NCBI GenBank assembly: GCA_013791955.1
Contig: VMSW01000007.1
Span: 744,001-808,000, forward strand
DNA from: Propionicimonas sp.
GTDB taxonomy: Bacteria > Actinomycetota > Actinomycetes > Propionibacteriales > Propionibacteriaceae
Direction: 5' to 3'
DNA: 64,000 nucleotides
This document shows, piece by piece, positions 36,268 to 45,965 of this stretch; position 1 is the stretch's first letter; the number at the start of each line of letters is the position of its first letter. The notes below the pieces were generated by a model. It was not told the origin of the DNA. It ran no database searches and was given only the letters and a program-made list of their open reading frames with translations. Both the position numbers and the translations under genes were made by a program.

Positions 36268-38646
36268 TCACCGGGTGATGTAGGCCGCCAGGTACTTTGC
36301 GGTGAGGGTCTGGTCGGCCGCGACCAGGTCGGACGGCGTCCCAGCGAAGACGATCCGGCCACCATCGTGGCCGGCTCCCGGGCCGAGATCGATGATCCAG
36401 TCGGCATGCGCCATGACGGCTTGATGGTGCTCGATGGCGATCACCGACTTGCCGGCGTCAACCAGCCGATCCAGCAGGCCCAGCAACTGCTCGACGTCGG
36501 CCAGATGGAGGCCGACGGTGGGCTCATCCAGCACGTAGATGCCGCCTGCAGCGGCCATTTGGGTGGCCAGCTTCAGCCGCTGCCGCTCGCCGCCAGACAG
36601 TGTCGTCAGCGGTTGGCCGAGAGTCAGGTAACCCAATCCGACGTCGGTGAGGCGATCAAGGATCGCCTTCGCCGGCGTCACCTTCGCGGTGCTGGAGTTG
36701 AAGAAGTCGGCGGCCTCAGCGACCGGCATCGCCAGCACCTCGGCGATATTGCGTCCGGCCAGGTGGTATTCCAGCACTGCGGCCTGGAATCGCTTGCCCT
36801 CGCATTCGGCGCAGGTGGTGGCAACCCCAGCCATGATGGCCAGGTCGGTGTAGATCACCCCGGCCCCGTTGCAGGCGGGGCAGGCGCCTTCGGAGTTGGC
36901 GCTGAACAATGCCGGTTTGACCCCGTTGGCCTTGGCAAAGGCCTTCCGAACTGGTTCGAGCAGCCCGGTGTAGGTGGCGGGATTGCTTCTTCGGGAACCG
37001 CGGATGGCTCCCTGATCGATGAGCACGACATCGTCCAGCGGTGCCACCGAGCTGTCAATGAGCGAGCTCTTGCCCGATCCGGCCACCCCGGTGAGTACGA
37101 CCAGCACGCCCAGCGGGATGTCCACGTCGACGTTGCGCAGGTTGTGACTGGTGGCCCCACGAACCGCAAGCGCACCGGTGGGGGTCCGAACCGCGTCCTT
37201 CAGCTTGGCGCGGTCTTCGAAATGGCGCCCAGTGATGGTGTTGCTGGCTCGTAGTGCGTCCACGCTGCCTTCAAAACAGACCTCGCCACCAGACACTCCG
37301 GCGCCAGGGCCCAAGTCGACCACATGGTCTGCGATGGCGATGATTTCGGGCTTGTGCTCGATGACCAACACCGTGTTGCCCTTGTCGCGCAGGCGCAACA
37401 GCAGGGCATTCAGCCGTTGGATGTCTGCCGGATGCAGCCCGATGCTCGGCTCGTCGAAGACGTAGGTGATGTCGGTGAGGGCTGAGCCGAGATGCCGGAC
37501 CATCTTCGCCCGCTGCGCCTCCCCACCCGAAAGAGTGCCGGAGGAGCGATCCAAGCTCAGGTAGCCCAGGCCAATCTCGGTGAAGGAGTCCAGCAGGGCG
37601 AGCAACTTGGCCAGCAGGGGGGCCACCGAATCGTCGGTGATGCCGCGAACCCAATCGGCCAGATCGCCGATCTGCATCGCGCAGGCCTCAGCGATGCTGA
37701 TGCCGTCCACCAGTGAGGAGCGAGCGCCGTCGTTGAGACGGGTACCGGCACAATCGGGGCACGTGGTGAAAGTGGCCGCCCGCTCCACGAAGGCGCGGAT
37801 ATGGGGCTGCAACGAATCGATGTCCTTGCTCAGGATCGACTTCTGCACGCGGGGCACCAGGCCTTCATAGGTGACGTTGATGCCCTCGACTTTGATCCGG
37901 CGGGCTTGGCCGTAAAGGAACTCGTGCAGCTGACGTTCGGTGAACTCCGAGATCGGCGAGTCGCCGGGCACCACTGCGGCGAAGATGCGCCCGTACCAGC
38001 CGTCCGCGCTGAAGCCGGGCACCTTGATGGCACCCTCGAACAGCGTCTTCGATTCGTCGTAGAGCTGAGTCAGGTCGAGGTCGTTGATGCTGCCCAGGCC
38101 CTCGCAGCGCGGGCACATGCCCCCGATAGCGGTGAAGGCCGCCTTCTGTTTCACCGGCTTTCCGGGGCCGCGCTCGATGGTGACCGCACCGGCACCATGC
38201 ACGGTGGCGACGTTGAAACTGAACGCCTGGGGCGAGCCAAGATGCGGCTGGCCGAGGCGGCTGAACAAGATGCGCAGCATGGCGTTGGCATCGGTAACGG
38301 TGCCAAGCGTCGAGCGCGGATTGCCACCGATTCGTTCCTGGTCAACGATGATCGCCGTGGTTAGCCCTTCGAGGAGGTCCACCTCTGGGCGATCCAGTGT
38401 TGGCATGAAGCCCTGAATGAACGAGGAGTAGGTCTCGTTGATCAGTCGCTGCGATTCGGCAGCGATCGTGCCGAAGACCAGGGAGCTCTTGCCGGACCCA
38501 GAAACCCCGGTGAAGACCGTCAGGCGTCGCTTAGGTAGCTCCACGGTGATGTTCTTGAGGTTGTTCTCCCGGGCACCGTGGACGCGAATCACTTCGTGGA
38601 GGTCAGCACTGGCAGCCTGGGACGTCCTCGTCCGGTCTTCACCCAT
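36268..38646 (-). CDS. UvrA-like ABC ATPase (UvrA2/drug-resistance type, no UvrB-binding domain)
   Basis: This 792-residue protein has two ABC modules: Walker A GVSGSGKSS and GVAGSGKSS, and signatures SGGEAQR and SGGERQR. Zinc-type cysteine pairs CPRCEGLG, CPDCAGTR, CPACNGAG and CAECEGKR are also present. It is about 150 residues shorter than classical UvrA and lacks the UvrB-binding segment after the first Walker A. Proteins of this class (UvrA2/DrrC-like) are linked to resistance to DNA-binding compounds rather than to core excision repair. It is a single gene on the reverse strand, divergent from katA. Confidence 0.9.
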   Translation of the reverse strand: MGEDRTRTSQAASADLHEVIRVHGARENNLKNITVELPKRRLTVFTGVSGSGKSSLVFGTIAAESQRLINETYSSFIQGFMPTLDRPEVDLLEGLTTAIIVDQERIGGNPRSTLGTVTDANAMLRILFSRLGQPHLGSPQAFSFNVATVHGAGAVTIERGPGKPVKQKAAFTAIGGMCPRCEGLGSINDLDLTQLYDESKTLFEGAIKVPGFSADGWYGRIFAAVVPGDSPISEFTERQLHEFLYGQARRIKVEGINVTYEGLVPRVQKSILSKDIDSLQPHIRAFVERAATFTTCPDCAGTRLNDGARSSLVDGISIAEACAMQIGDLADWVRGITDDSVAPLLAKLLALLDSFTEIGLGYLSLDRSSGTLSGGEAQRAKMVRHLGSALTDITYVFDEPSIGLHPADIQRLNALLLRLRDKGNTVLVIEHKPEIIAIADHVVDLGPGAGVSGGEVCFEGSVDALRASNTITGRHFEDRAKLKDAVRTPTGALAVRGATSHNLRNVDVDIPLGVLVVLTGVAGSGKSSLIDSSVAPLDDVVLIDQGAIRGSRRSNPATYTGLLEPVRKAFAKANGVKPALFSANSEGACPACNGAGVIYTDLAIMAGVATTCAECEGKRFQAAVLEYHLAGRNIAEVLAMPVAEAADFFNSSTAKVTPAKAILDRLTDVGLGYLTLGQPLTTLSGGERQRLKLATQMAAAGGIYVLDEPTVGLHLADVEQLLGLLDRLVDAGKSVIAIEHHQAVMAHADWIIDLGPGAGHDGGRIVFAGTPSDLVAADQTLTAKYLAAYITR

Positions 38647-38915
38647 GGGCCTCAGGCTAGCTTGCGATGGTGGCGCCCGGCGTCTGGCTAGGTAGGGCTT
38701 CTAGTTCAGACGCTCGTGCGTATATTGGTGGGCAGGATCTGGTCAGTTCCGGTTCGCGCTTGCGCGATTCGGCCCGGTGGGCGGGGCGCCTAAGCGCTTG
38801 TTGTCAGACTCACCTCGATGCCAACCAGCACTAGGTCGTCGGCTACGCGCACGGCGCGATCAGGCGCCCACGGACCCCCGCTTCTCTTGAGACACCCCCA
38901 ACCAAGGAGAATCAA

Positions 38916-40373
38916 ATGTCGAACAATTTCAGCACAACGCAGAGTGGTGCTCCGATCGCCAGCAATGAGCACTCGTTGACCACTGGGCCCGACGGCGTCA
39001 CCGCGCTGCATGATCACGTCCTTCTCGAGAAGCTCGCGGCGTTCAACCGTGAGCGTGTCCCGGAGCGTAATCCGCATGCCAAGGGCGGCGGCGCCTTTGG
39101 CGAGTTAGTGGTCACCGAAGACGTCTCGGCCTACACCCGAGCGGCCGTTTTTCAGCCGGGTACGACAACCGAGATGCTGTTGCGGTTCTCCTCAGTAGCA
39201 GGCGAGCAGGGGTCACCTGATACCTGGCGTGATGTGCGTGGCTACGCGCTGCGCTTCTACACCACCGAGGGTAACTACGACATCGTCGGCAACAACACCC
39301 CGGTGTTCTTCATCCGCGATGCGATGAAGTTCCCCGACTTCATCCACTCACAAAAGCGCCTCCCGGGTTCGGCGCTGCGCGACCCCGACATGCAGTGGGA
39401 CTTCTGGACGCTTTCACCCGAGTCCGCGCACCAGGTGACCTACCTAATGGGGGACCGCGGGCTTTCAAAGTCGTGGCGTCACCTAAACGGCTACGGCTCA
39501 CACACCTACCAGTGGATCAACGCTGCTGGCGATCGGTTCTGGGTGCAATACCACTTCAAGTCCCGTCAGGGCGTCGAGCGCCTCGACGCCGATGAAGCTG
39601 AGCGGCTCGCTGGCACGGACGCGGACTACTACCGTCGGGACCTTCACGAGGCTATCGAGCGTGGTGAGTTGCCGATCTGGGACGTCTTCGTGCAGGTCAT
39701 GCCCTACCACGAGGCGAACACCTACCGATTCAATCCCTTCGACCTCACCAAGATCTGGCCGCATGCGGACTACCCGCTGATCAAGGTCGGGCACTACACC
39801 CTGAATCGAAACCCGCAGAACTTCTTCGCCGAGATCGAACAGGCGGCATTCTCGCCGTCGAACCTGGTGCCGGGCATCGGCATCAGCCCCGACAAGATGC
39901 TCATGGCTCGGGTCTTCGCCTACCCAGACGCGCAGCGCAATCGCATCGGCACGAATTACAACCAACTGCCGGTGAATCAGCCGCACGCGGCTGAGGTGCA
40001 CACCAACCAGCACGAGGGCAGCATGCGCTACCAGTTCAGTGACGCCACCGTGCCGACCTATTCGCCCAACTCGCTCGGTGGCCCGGTGCCGGACGTCGAT
40101 CGCGCGGGCGAGGCGAGCTGGGAGACCGACGGCGCGCTGATCCGGGCGGCCCAGACGCTGCACAGCGAAGACGACGATTTCGGTCAGGCCGGAACGCTGT
40201 ACCGCGACGTCTTCGATGATGCGGCAAAGGGCCGCCTGCAACAGGTGCTGATCGGCCAGTACAGCGCCTTGACCATCAACGCCATCAAGGAGCGTTTCAT
40301 TTGGTATTGGACCCAAGTCGACGCCAACCTCGGACGCTCGCTGGCAGTCGCGGTGGGCGCACCTGCGGCTTGA
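38916..40373 (+). CDS. katA: Monofunctional heme catalase
   Basis: Catalase dismutates hydrogen peroxide. The 485-residue length fits the small-subunit clade. The active-site region [17 protein letters not shown] contains the catalytic His, [14 protein letters not shown] the heme-pocket region, and [14 protein letters not shown] the proximal Tyr ligand region. The ATG follows AAGGAGAATCAA, and a strong terminator follows the gene. The 269-bp region upstream, shared with the reverse-strand ATPase gene, probably holds its promoter. Confidence 0.95.
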   Translation: MSNNFSTTQSGAPIASNEHSLTTGPDGVTALHDHVLLEKLAAFNRERVPERNPHAKGGGAFGELVVTEDVSAYTRAAVFQPGTTTEMLLRFSSVAGEQGSPDTWRDVRGYALRFYTTEGNYDIVGNNTPVFFIRDAMKFPDFIHSQKRLPGSALRDPDMQWDFWTLSPESAHQVTYLMGDRGLSKSWRHLNGYGSHTYQWINAAGDRFWVQYHFKSRQGVERLDADEAERLAGTDADYYRRDLHEAIERGELPIWDVFVQVMPYHEANTYRFNPFDLTKIWPHADYPLIKVGHYTLNRNPQNFFAEIEQAAFSPSNLVPGIGISPDKMLMARVFAYPDAQRNRIGTNYNQLPVNQPHAAEVHTNQHEGSMRYQFSDATVPTYSPNSLGGPVPDVDRAGEASWETDGALIRAAQTLHSEDDDFGQAGTLYRDVFDDAAKGRLQQVLIGQYSALTINAIKERFIWYWTQVDANLGRSLAVAVGAPAA

Positions 40374-40399
40374 CCTCGCTCGGGGTCCGGAAATTGGCA

Positions 40400-40432
40400 G
40401 TGGCTCTGACTAATTCTCCTAGTCAGAGCCAC
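40400..40432. terminator. Terminator between katA and tRNA-Leu
   Basis: GTGGCTCTGACTA pairs perfectly with TAGTCAGAGCCAC (13 bp) around ATTCTCC. It can end katA on the forward strand and the tRNA-Leu transcript on the reverse strand. Confidence 0.8.
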
Positions 40433-40441
40433 AACTGCTGG

Positions 40442-40527
40442 TGTCCGAGAGAGGACTTGAACCTCCACGCCCGATAAAGGGCACTAGCACCTCAAGCTAG
40501 CGCGTCTACCTATTCCGCCACCCGGAC
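40442..40527 (-). tRNA. tRNA-Leu (anticodon GAG)
   Basis: Read on the reverse strand, the sequence begins GTCCGGG and ends CTCGGACA, giving a 7-bp acceptor stem (with one G-U) and discriminator A. The anticodon stem-loop is CTAGC-TTGAGGT-GCTAG, so the anticodon is GAG, which reads CUC and CUU leucine codons. A long variable arm (CCCTTTATCGGGC region) and the TTCAAGT T-loop confirm a class II leucine tRNA of 86 nt. No CCA is encoded. Confidence 0.95.
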
Positions 40528-40638
40528 AGGTGGTCTGCTGGGCTAGGCCCAGACAGCCTGAGAACTATAGCAACGCCAGACCAGCATGGCGATTTGGGGA
40601 CCCTGCTGCCACCGCCGGGGCAGTGGCAGGATGAGGGG

Positions 40639-41952
40639 ATGGATGCCCCGCCAACCGCGAGTGATGAAGTCGCCGACCTTTGCAGCGAACTGATTCGGTT
40701 CGACACCTCCAATTTTGGCCCTGAAGGGTCGAAGGGCGAGCGGGAGGCTACTGAGTATGTGGCGGCCAAGCTCGCCGAGGTCGGCATCGAGTCGGAGTTG
40801 TTCGAGTCTGAGCATCGGCGAACCTCGCTGGTTGCCCATTGGGAGCCGGACGGGTGCGACAAGAACGCGCCGCCACTGCTCATTCACGGGCATACCGATG
40901 TGGTGCCAGCGATCGCCTCGGAGTGGCAGGTGGACCCCTTCGCTGGGGAAGTGCGCGACGGCTACGTCTGGGGTCGGGGCGCGGTAGACATGAAGGACTT
41001 CGATGCAATCCTGCTGGCGGTGGTGCGTGATCGGCAGCGCACTGGACGCCCACCGCGGCGGCCGATCCGATTGGTGTTCACCGCAGACGAGGAGGCCGGC
41101 GGTGCGAAGGGGGCCGGGTGGCTGGCCAAGAACCACCCCGAGCTGATCGCCGACTGCAGTGAGGCTATCGGCGAGGTGGGCGGCTTCTCGCTCACCGTCA
41201 ACGACAAGCGGCTCTACCTGATCCAAACCGCCGAAAAGGGCCTGGCCTGGTTGAACCTGATTGCAACGGGTACTGCGGGACATGGCTCGATGCGCAATGA
41301 CGACAATGCCATCACCGAGTTGGCCGGCGCGGTCAGCCGGGTTGGCAACTACCGCTGGCCGCAGCGGCTGCGTCCGTCGGTGCAGGCCTTTCTTGAGGCA
41401 CTCGAAGACACCCTGGGCACTCAGATCGCCACCGACGATGTGGAGCAAACCTTGGCCCGGCTGGGTTCGATAGCCCGCATGGTCGGCGCCACGATGTCGA
41501 ACACTGCCAATCCGACGATGCTCGCCGGCGGCTACAAGTTGAACGTGATTCCCGGCGAGGCGACCGCTGGCATCGATGGACGTTTCATCCCTGGCTTTGA
41601 GCAGGAATTCTACGAGACCATCACTGAACTCATCGGTGACAAGGTGCGCTACGAAGTAGCCACCGGCGACATCGCGGTCGAAACCACCTTCGACGGCGAC
41701 CTGGTCAACGCGATGACCGCCAGTCTGGCCGCGGCCGATCCGGGATCGATCGCCGTCCCCTTCATGATGAGCGCCGGCACTGATGCCAAGGCTTGGGCGC
41801 CGCTGGGGGTGCGTTGCTTCGGGTTCGCGCCCTTGCGGCTGCCGCCTGAGCTGGATTTCGTAGCCCTCTTCCATGGGGTGGACGAACGGGTGCCGATCGA
41901 GTCGCTGCAGTTCGGCTGCCAGGTGCTTGACGACTTCCTGGACCGGGCCTGA
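40639..41952 (+). CDS. M20-family zinc metallopeptidase/deacylase
   Basis: The 437-residue protein is an M20/M25/M40-type zinc hydrolase (succinyl-diaminopimelate desuccinylase or carboxypeptidase-like). Metal and catalytic residues are in HGHTDVVPA, WGRGAVDMKDF and TADEEAGGAKG, with the dimerisation domain between. ATG at 40639 is chosen over the track's earlier in-frame start because MDAPPTASDE begins the conserved region, with AGG eight bases upstream. The substrate is unknown. The gene overlaps the following methyltransferase by one base. Confidence 0.87.
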   Translation: MDAPPTASDEVADLCSELIRFDTSNFGPEGSKGEREATEYVAAKLAEVGIESELFESEHRRTSLVAHWEPDGCDKNAPPLLIHGHTDVVPAIASEWQVDPFAGEVRDGYVWGRGAVDMKDFDAILLAVVRDRQRTGRPPRRPIRLVFTADEEAGGAKGAGWLAKNHPELIADCSEAIGEVGGFSLTVNDKRLYLIQTAEKGLAWLNLIATGTAGHGSMRNDDNAITELAGAVSRVGNYRWPQRLRPSVQAFLEALEDTLGTQIATDDVEQTLARLGSIARMVGATMSNTANPTMLAGGYKLNVIPGEATAGIDGRFIPGFEQEFYETITELIGDKVRYEVATGDIAVETTFDGDLVNAMTASLAAADPGSIAVPFMMSAGTDAKAWAPLGVRCFGFAPLRLPPELDFVALFHGVDERVPIESLQFGCQVLDDFLDRA

Positions 41953-42683
41953 TGAGTGACGTCGAACGAGCCACGAGTTTTGGGTCGGCGGTGGACGCCT
42001 ACCAGACCGGGCGTCCGGAGTATGACCGCGAGCATGTGGCTTGGCTCTTGGCGGAGGTCAGCGGGCGCGTCCTCGATCTGGGTGCCGGCTCGGGCAAGCT
42101 GACTCGCGCAATCGCCCGGCTCGGCTTCGAGGTGGTGGCAGTCGATCCAGATGAGCAGATGCTGGCCGGGCTCGGTGAGCTGCCGAACCTGGTTGGCACC
42201 GCAGAGCAGATTCCGCTGCCGGACGCGAGCGTGGCTGCGGTCACCGTTGGCCAGGCCTGGCACTGGTTCGACCCTGTCAGCGCTGGCGCTGAGATCGCCC
42301 GAGTGCTGCAACCCGGAGGCAGGCTCGGCCTGATCTGGAATACCCGAGACCTTGCCCATCCCTTCGTCGCTGAGTTGTCTGAAGTGATGGGGGAGTCGCC
42401 GGCGGAGCGGATGATGGATGAGGAACTAGTCACCGACGTACCAGGATTCACCCCCTTCGAGTGCAGCCGCCGGGATCGGATCCGCATGATGACCCCGGCC
42501 GAACTGGAGGCGATGGTGGTCTCCCGCAGCCACTACCTGACCGGATCGCCGCAGTTGCGGCGTGACGTGGTTGCTGGCGTCCACCGCCTCCTGGCCACCC
42601 ATCCGCATACCCGGGGCCGGGAAGAGTTCGAATACCCGCTGCATGGCACCGCCTACCGGGCCAACCTGGCTGCGTCTGGCTAG
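41952..42683 (+). CDS. Class I SAM-dependent methyltransferase
   Basis: This 243-residue protein has motif I VLDLGAGSGKL, an acidic VVAVDPDEQML motif, and LIWNTRDL near the end of the core, typical of UbiE/COQ5-like small-molecule methyltransferases. The substrate cannot be assigned. The start shares TGATGAG with the peptidase stop. Its TAG stop and the stop of the reverse-strand gene that follows share the palindrome CTAG, so the two transcripts converge with no spacer. Confidence 0.82.
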   Translation: MSDVERATSFGSAVDAYQTGRPEYDREHVAWLLAEVSGRVLDLGAGSGKLTRAIARLGFEVVAVDPDEQMLAGLGELPNLVGTAEQIPLPDASVAAVTVGQAWHWFDPVSAGAEIARVLQPGGRLGLIWNTRDLAHPFVAELSEVMGESPAERMMDEELVTDVPGFTPFECSRRDRIRMMTPAELEAMVVSRSHYLTGSPQLRRDVVAGVHRLLATHPHTRGREEFEYPLHGTAYRANLAASG

Positions 42684-44272
42684 CTGTCCAGGTAGTCCGG
42701 GCTGTACCAACTCAGGATCGTGGCTTGGCCGGCGCTGACCTGGATGGAAACCATCAGCCCGTGCCGACAGGTCGTCTGACGATAGCTACCGGTCTGGCGA
42801 TAGATCTGGTCCCACGGGTGGCGCCAGCCGACACTGTGCTCGGGCTTCGCGGTGGTCGTATCGTCGATCAGGATCGACACCACCGCGATCACCCCTTTGT
42901 CGCTGCGGCCGATACGGATGCCGCCCCGCTGAATCCAGGCCGACCACCGGGTGGTGCTCCAGTAGGTGGGCTTATGGTCGTTGGTCCGCCACTTCTTCAA
43001 GTCAGCGGGCAGTTCCAGACTCACCTTGCCGCTAGTCAGATACCGCACCACCTTGGCCGCTGCCTCTTCAACTGCCCTGCGCTCCTCAATCGTCGGCTCG
43101 CCCTGCCCGGCCGCTGGTGGGGCAGGCTTGCCAGCCGACACCACGGCGACCTCTAGCCAGGGTGAGTAGGAATGGGCGCGAGTGAAGACCGACGCGTTGA
43201 CCGGTGTTCGATCGGGTTCGGAGCCGCAGGAGATCACTCTGGTGGCCAGCACCTCCAACGGATAGGCGTGTGGGGCGATACCCGGATAGGACACTCCCAG
43301 CTTCGTGCGGCAGGTGGCGGCTTTGGCTTTGGTTTTCTCTACTCGGCTCCAGGCGGTGTCGAAACGCTCGGCGGCGAGCAGTAGTTCGCCGTTTGCGGTG
43401 GACCACTCCCGATCGGAGTAGCGCGGGGCCGCGGCCGCTGCGCTGGCAGCATTTCGGCGTCGGTCATAGTCGGCGGCGAGGGCCGTCAGGTCCAGCCCGT
43501 CGAGGGGATCTCGGGTCAGTTCCTTGCGGGGTGTTAGTGGCACCTTGCCGACCAACTCTTCGGTCGAGCAGCCCGAGCCTGCTAATAAGACTGAGCAGCC
43601 CAGCAGCACGACGGTGAGCGTCCGCAGTGCGCGCAGTGGGGAGTGGGTGGGCTCGGCAGTCTCCTCTGCGGGTCCGACCAGCTGCCGTTGCTGGCGCCGC
43701 CGAAACCAGGGCGCACCGACCAGAAGCACGACGCCGACGCTGGTTAGTGAGAGCGAAATCGCGAATGCTCCGGGGAGCTGGCTGCCGATGGAAACGCGCA
43801 GGGCGGCAGATCCGCCCGTCACGGTGGTGACCACCGCCTCGACTGGTTGGCCAGCGAAGTCGCCCGCGACAGCCTGGGTTCCCGGTCCTATCGATCGGGC
43901 CTTCCAGAAGTCGAGCCCGGCCGGTGCGGCGGGCAGGGCCGGGTTCTGGGCTGGCCGAGATTCCGCCATCAGGCCTGCAGGGGAAAACCAGCCGACCTGT
44001 GCGGTGGTGGTAGTGGCGATGTAGTCGTCCACGTCGACGGCGTGGCCGATGCCGATGAATACCTCGCCGGCTGAGGAAGATGCGGAGATTCGCATCGGGA
44101 GAGATTGGGACAGCAGGCCGTAGTTGGTTACGACCGCTTCTTCGCCACTTGGATTCACCAACTGCGCTGGCGAATCGATCCAGTCATCAGGACCGACCCA
44201 GTAGGCAGCACCTAACCCGGCCACCACCATGGCGACCCCCGCCGCTCCCGCCAGCCACCGCAACCGCCCCAT
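42680..44272 (-). CDS. Membrane protein of unknown function with internal lipobox-like segment
   Basis: No family was recognised for this 530-residue protein. It has an N-terminal transmembrane segment (residues about 6-27), a second near residues 168-190 (FAISLSLTSVGVVLLVG), and a third, signal-peptide-like segment ending in LLAGSGC at C235. A soluble extracytoplasmic domain of about 290 residues with cysteines follows. The third segment looks like a lipoprotein signal in the middle of the chain, yet no in-frame start sits just upstream of it. The chain may be a true three-TM protein, or two genes fused. It is convergent with the methyltransferase. Confidence 0.6.
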   Translation of the reverse strand: MGRLRWLAGAAGVAMVVAGLGAAYWVGPDDWIDSPAQLVNPSGEEAVVTNYGLLSQSLPMRISASSSAGEVFIGIGHAVDVDDYIATTTTAQVGWFSPAGLMAESRPAQNPALPAAPAGLDFWKARSIGPGTQAVAGDFAGQPVEAVVTTVTGGSAALRVSIGSQLPGAFAISLSLTSVGVVLLVGAPWFRRRQQRQLVGPAEETAEPTHSPLRALRTLTVVLLGCSVLLAGSGCSTEELVGKVPLTPRKELTRDPLDGLDLTALAADYDRRRNAASAAAAAPRYSDREWSTANGELLLAAERFDTAWSRVEKTKAKAATCRTKLGVSYPGIAPHAYPLEVLATRVISCGSEPDRTPVNASVFTRAHSYSPWLEVAVVSAGKPAPPAAGQGEPTIEERRAVEEAAAKVVRYLTSGKVSLELPADLKKWRTNDHKPTYWSTTRWSAWIQRGGIRIGRSDKGVIAVVSILIDDTTTAKPEHSVGWRHPWDQIYRQTGSYRQTTCRHGLMVSIQVSAGQATILSWYSPDYLDS

Positions 44273-44365
44273 TTCCCGCCCTCCTGATCGACTTCGTCAG
44301 TCAACCTAGAGGCGTCGAAGCCCGCGTCGGGGGAGTTATCCACAGGCCCCCGGGGCCGTCCTGGC

Positions 44366-44938
44366 TTAGAACGGACGCTCGCCGCGGGCAGCCTTGGCGG
44401 CAATCGCAGCGATTCGGCGTTCCCTGGTCTCGGGGCGTTTGGCGGTGGCGATCCAGCCCAGCGCTTGCTTGCGCTGGCTGGGCGGGAACGAATCCCACTC
44501 CTGCCTAGCCGCTGGGTCGGCAGCCAGGGCAGCGGACAGATCCTCCGGCACGATTAGGGCCTCCGCGGCGTCCAGCAGCGTCCAGCGTCCGTCGGCTTTC
44601 GCGCGCTCAATCTCGGCGATTCCTGCTGGCTGCAAGCGTCCCTCGGCTGCCAGTTCGGCCACCCGCGCTTTGTTGGTGGCGGCCCAGGGGCTATTTGGAC
44701 GCCTGCGGGTAAACCACAGCATCGATCGAGTGTCGTCTAGCGGCTTGGATTGGCCATCGATCCAACCCCAGCACAAAGCTTCGCGGATCAGTTCGTCATA
44801 GCTGGGATGCGGCTGGCCGGTGCTAGGACGCCAGAGCACCACCCAAACGCCTTCAGATTCGCCGTGGTGAAGCGACAGCCACTGGTGCCAGTCTTGGATT
44901 GTCTCCACCGATAGTCGGTGCGCCTGCGCCATCCCCAT
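44366..44938 (-). CDS. YdeI/OmpD-associated family protein
   Basis: This 190-residue protein belongs to the YdeI/OmdA-like family (COG4430): GVWVVLWRPSTGQPHPSYDELIREALCWGWIDG and the C-terminal LGWIATAKRPETRERRI are its recognisable blocks. The family is poorly characterised, with links to antimicrobial-peptide sensitivity and surface changes in some species. ATG at 44938 is preferred because GGAG lies six bases upstream. A longer reading to 45061 would run into the aldo/keto reductase gene. It lies 25 bases downstream of that gene. Confidence 0.78.
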   Translation of the reverse strand: MGMAQAHRLSVETIQDWHQWLSLHHGESEGVWVVLWRPSTGQPHPSYDELIREALCWGWIDGQSKPLDDTRSMLWFTRRRPNSPWAATNKARVAELAAEGRLQPAGIAEIERAKADGRWTLLDAAEALIVPEDLSAALAADPAARQEWDSFPPSQRKQALGWIATAKRPETRERRIAAIAAKAARGERPF

Positions 44939-44963
44939 TGGAATCTCCGCTCCTAGTCGCCGA

Positions 44964-45956
44964 TCACTCCAACGTGATGGTGGGCTCGTCAGCTTCCCGC
45001 AGCAGATTCGGGCCGCCGGAAACATCGTCGAGAGCTGCGGTGATTTCGGCCGGAAGCTCAAGGTCTTCAGCGGCGAGATAGGGCTCCAGTTGGTTGAGCG
45101 TGCGGGCGCCGAGTAGGGGAGCGGTCACTCCCGGAGCATCCCGCACCCACAGCAGGGCGACCTGAGCCGGGGTGAACTCCAGTCCGTCGGCGGCAATCAT
45201 CACCGCGTCCACCACGGAGCGCGAGCGGGCCTCCAAATAGGGCTCGACGAACCAGGAGAAGTGTTCGCTCGAGCCGCGCGAGCCCTTCGGCTGACCGCCG
45301 CGGTATTTGCCGGTGAGTACCCCCCGACCGATCGGCGACCAAGGGAAGAAGCCCATGTGGAACGCGCGAATCGCCGGAATCACCTCCACCTCGGCGCGCC
45401 GGGCCAGCAGCGAGTACTCCACCTGCGCGGTGGTGATCGGGGCCCGTCCAGGAAAGGCGCCTTGCCAGGTCGCCGCCTGGGCGGTCTGCCAGCCGACGAA
45501 ATTACTCACCCCGGCGTAGCGGACCTCACCAGCGCCAACTGCAGTATCAATCGCGGCCAAAGTTTCCTCGATCGGGGCCTGACCCCAGGCGTGGATCTGC
45601 CAGATGTCGATGTGGTCGGTGCCGAGTCGGCGCAACGACTCGCGAAGGTCGGCGAGCAACGAGGTGCGGGACGTGTCGACCACGCGCTGCCCGTTGCGGA
45701 TGCCGAACCCTGCTTTGGTTGCGATCACCAGGTCATCACGGTCGACATCGCCAGCTCTGATGAGGCGTCCGATGATGCGTTCAGCATCGCCGGCGGCGTA
45801 GGCGGCGGCGGTATCGAGCAGATTGCCGCCAGCGCCGACGAACTTGCGCAGCACCGCACGGGCGTCCTCGAGTTTGGTCTCCCGTCCCCAGGTCAGGGTG
45901 CCCAGACCCAGTCGGGAAACCTGGAGGCCACTTCGACCCACCGCCCTGAGCTGCAT
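44964..45956 (-). CDS. Aldo/keto reductase
   Basis: The 330-residue protein is an NAD(P)H-dependent oxidoreductase with the (beta/alpha)8 aldo-keto reductase fold. The catalytic tetrad is D48 and Y53 (LLDTAAAYAAG), K81 and H122 (IWQIHAWG). GVSNFVGWQ and QVEYSLLARR are further family blocks. It resembles the YghZ/Kv-beta-like subfamily, and the substrate is unknown. It is followed by the YdeI-like gene and preceded by uppP on the same strand. Confidence 0.88.
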   Translation of the reverse strand: MQLRAVGRSGLQVSRLGLGTLTWGRETKLEDARAVLRKFVGAGGNLLDTAAAYAAGDAERIIGRLIRAGDVDRDDLVIATKAGFGIRNGQRVVDTSRTSLLADLRESLRRLGTDHIDIWQIHAWGQAPIEETLAAIDTAVGAGEVRYAGVSNFVGWQTAQAATWQGAFPGRAPITTAQVEYSLLARRAEVEVIPAIRAFHMGFFPWSPIGRGVLTGKYRGGQPKGSRGSSEHFSWFVEPYLEARSRSVVDAVMIAADGLEFTPAQVALLWVRDAPGVTAPLLGARTLNQLEPYLAAEDLELPAEITAALDDVSGGPNLLREADEPTITLE

Positions 45957-45965
45957 GCGCCAACC

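Noticed and set aside
36268-38646. Canonical nucleotide-excision UvrA
   Set aside because: The protein is about 150 residues short and lacks the UvrB-binding domain, so the UvrA2/drug-resistance class fits better.
44336-44344. A perfect DnaA-box-like TTATCCACA
   Set aside because: It is a single copy in a short intergenic gap with no cluster, no AT-rich unwinding region, and no dnaA or dnaN gene nearby. Isolated boxes occur by chance or as regulatory sites, so an origin is not supported.
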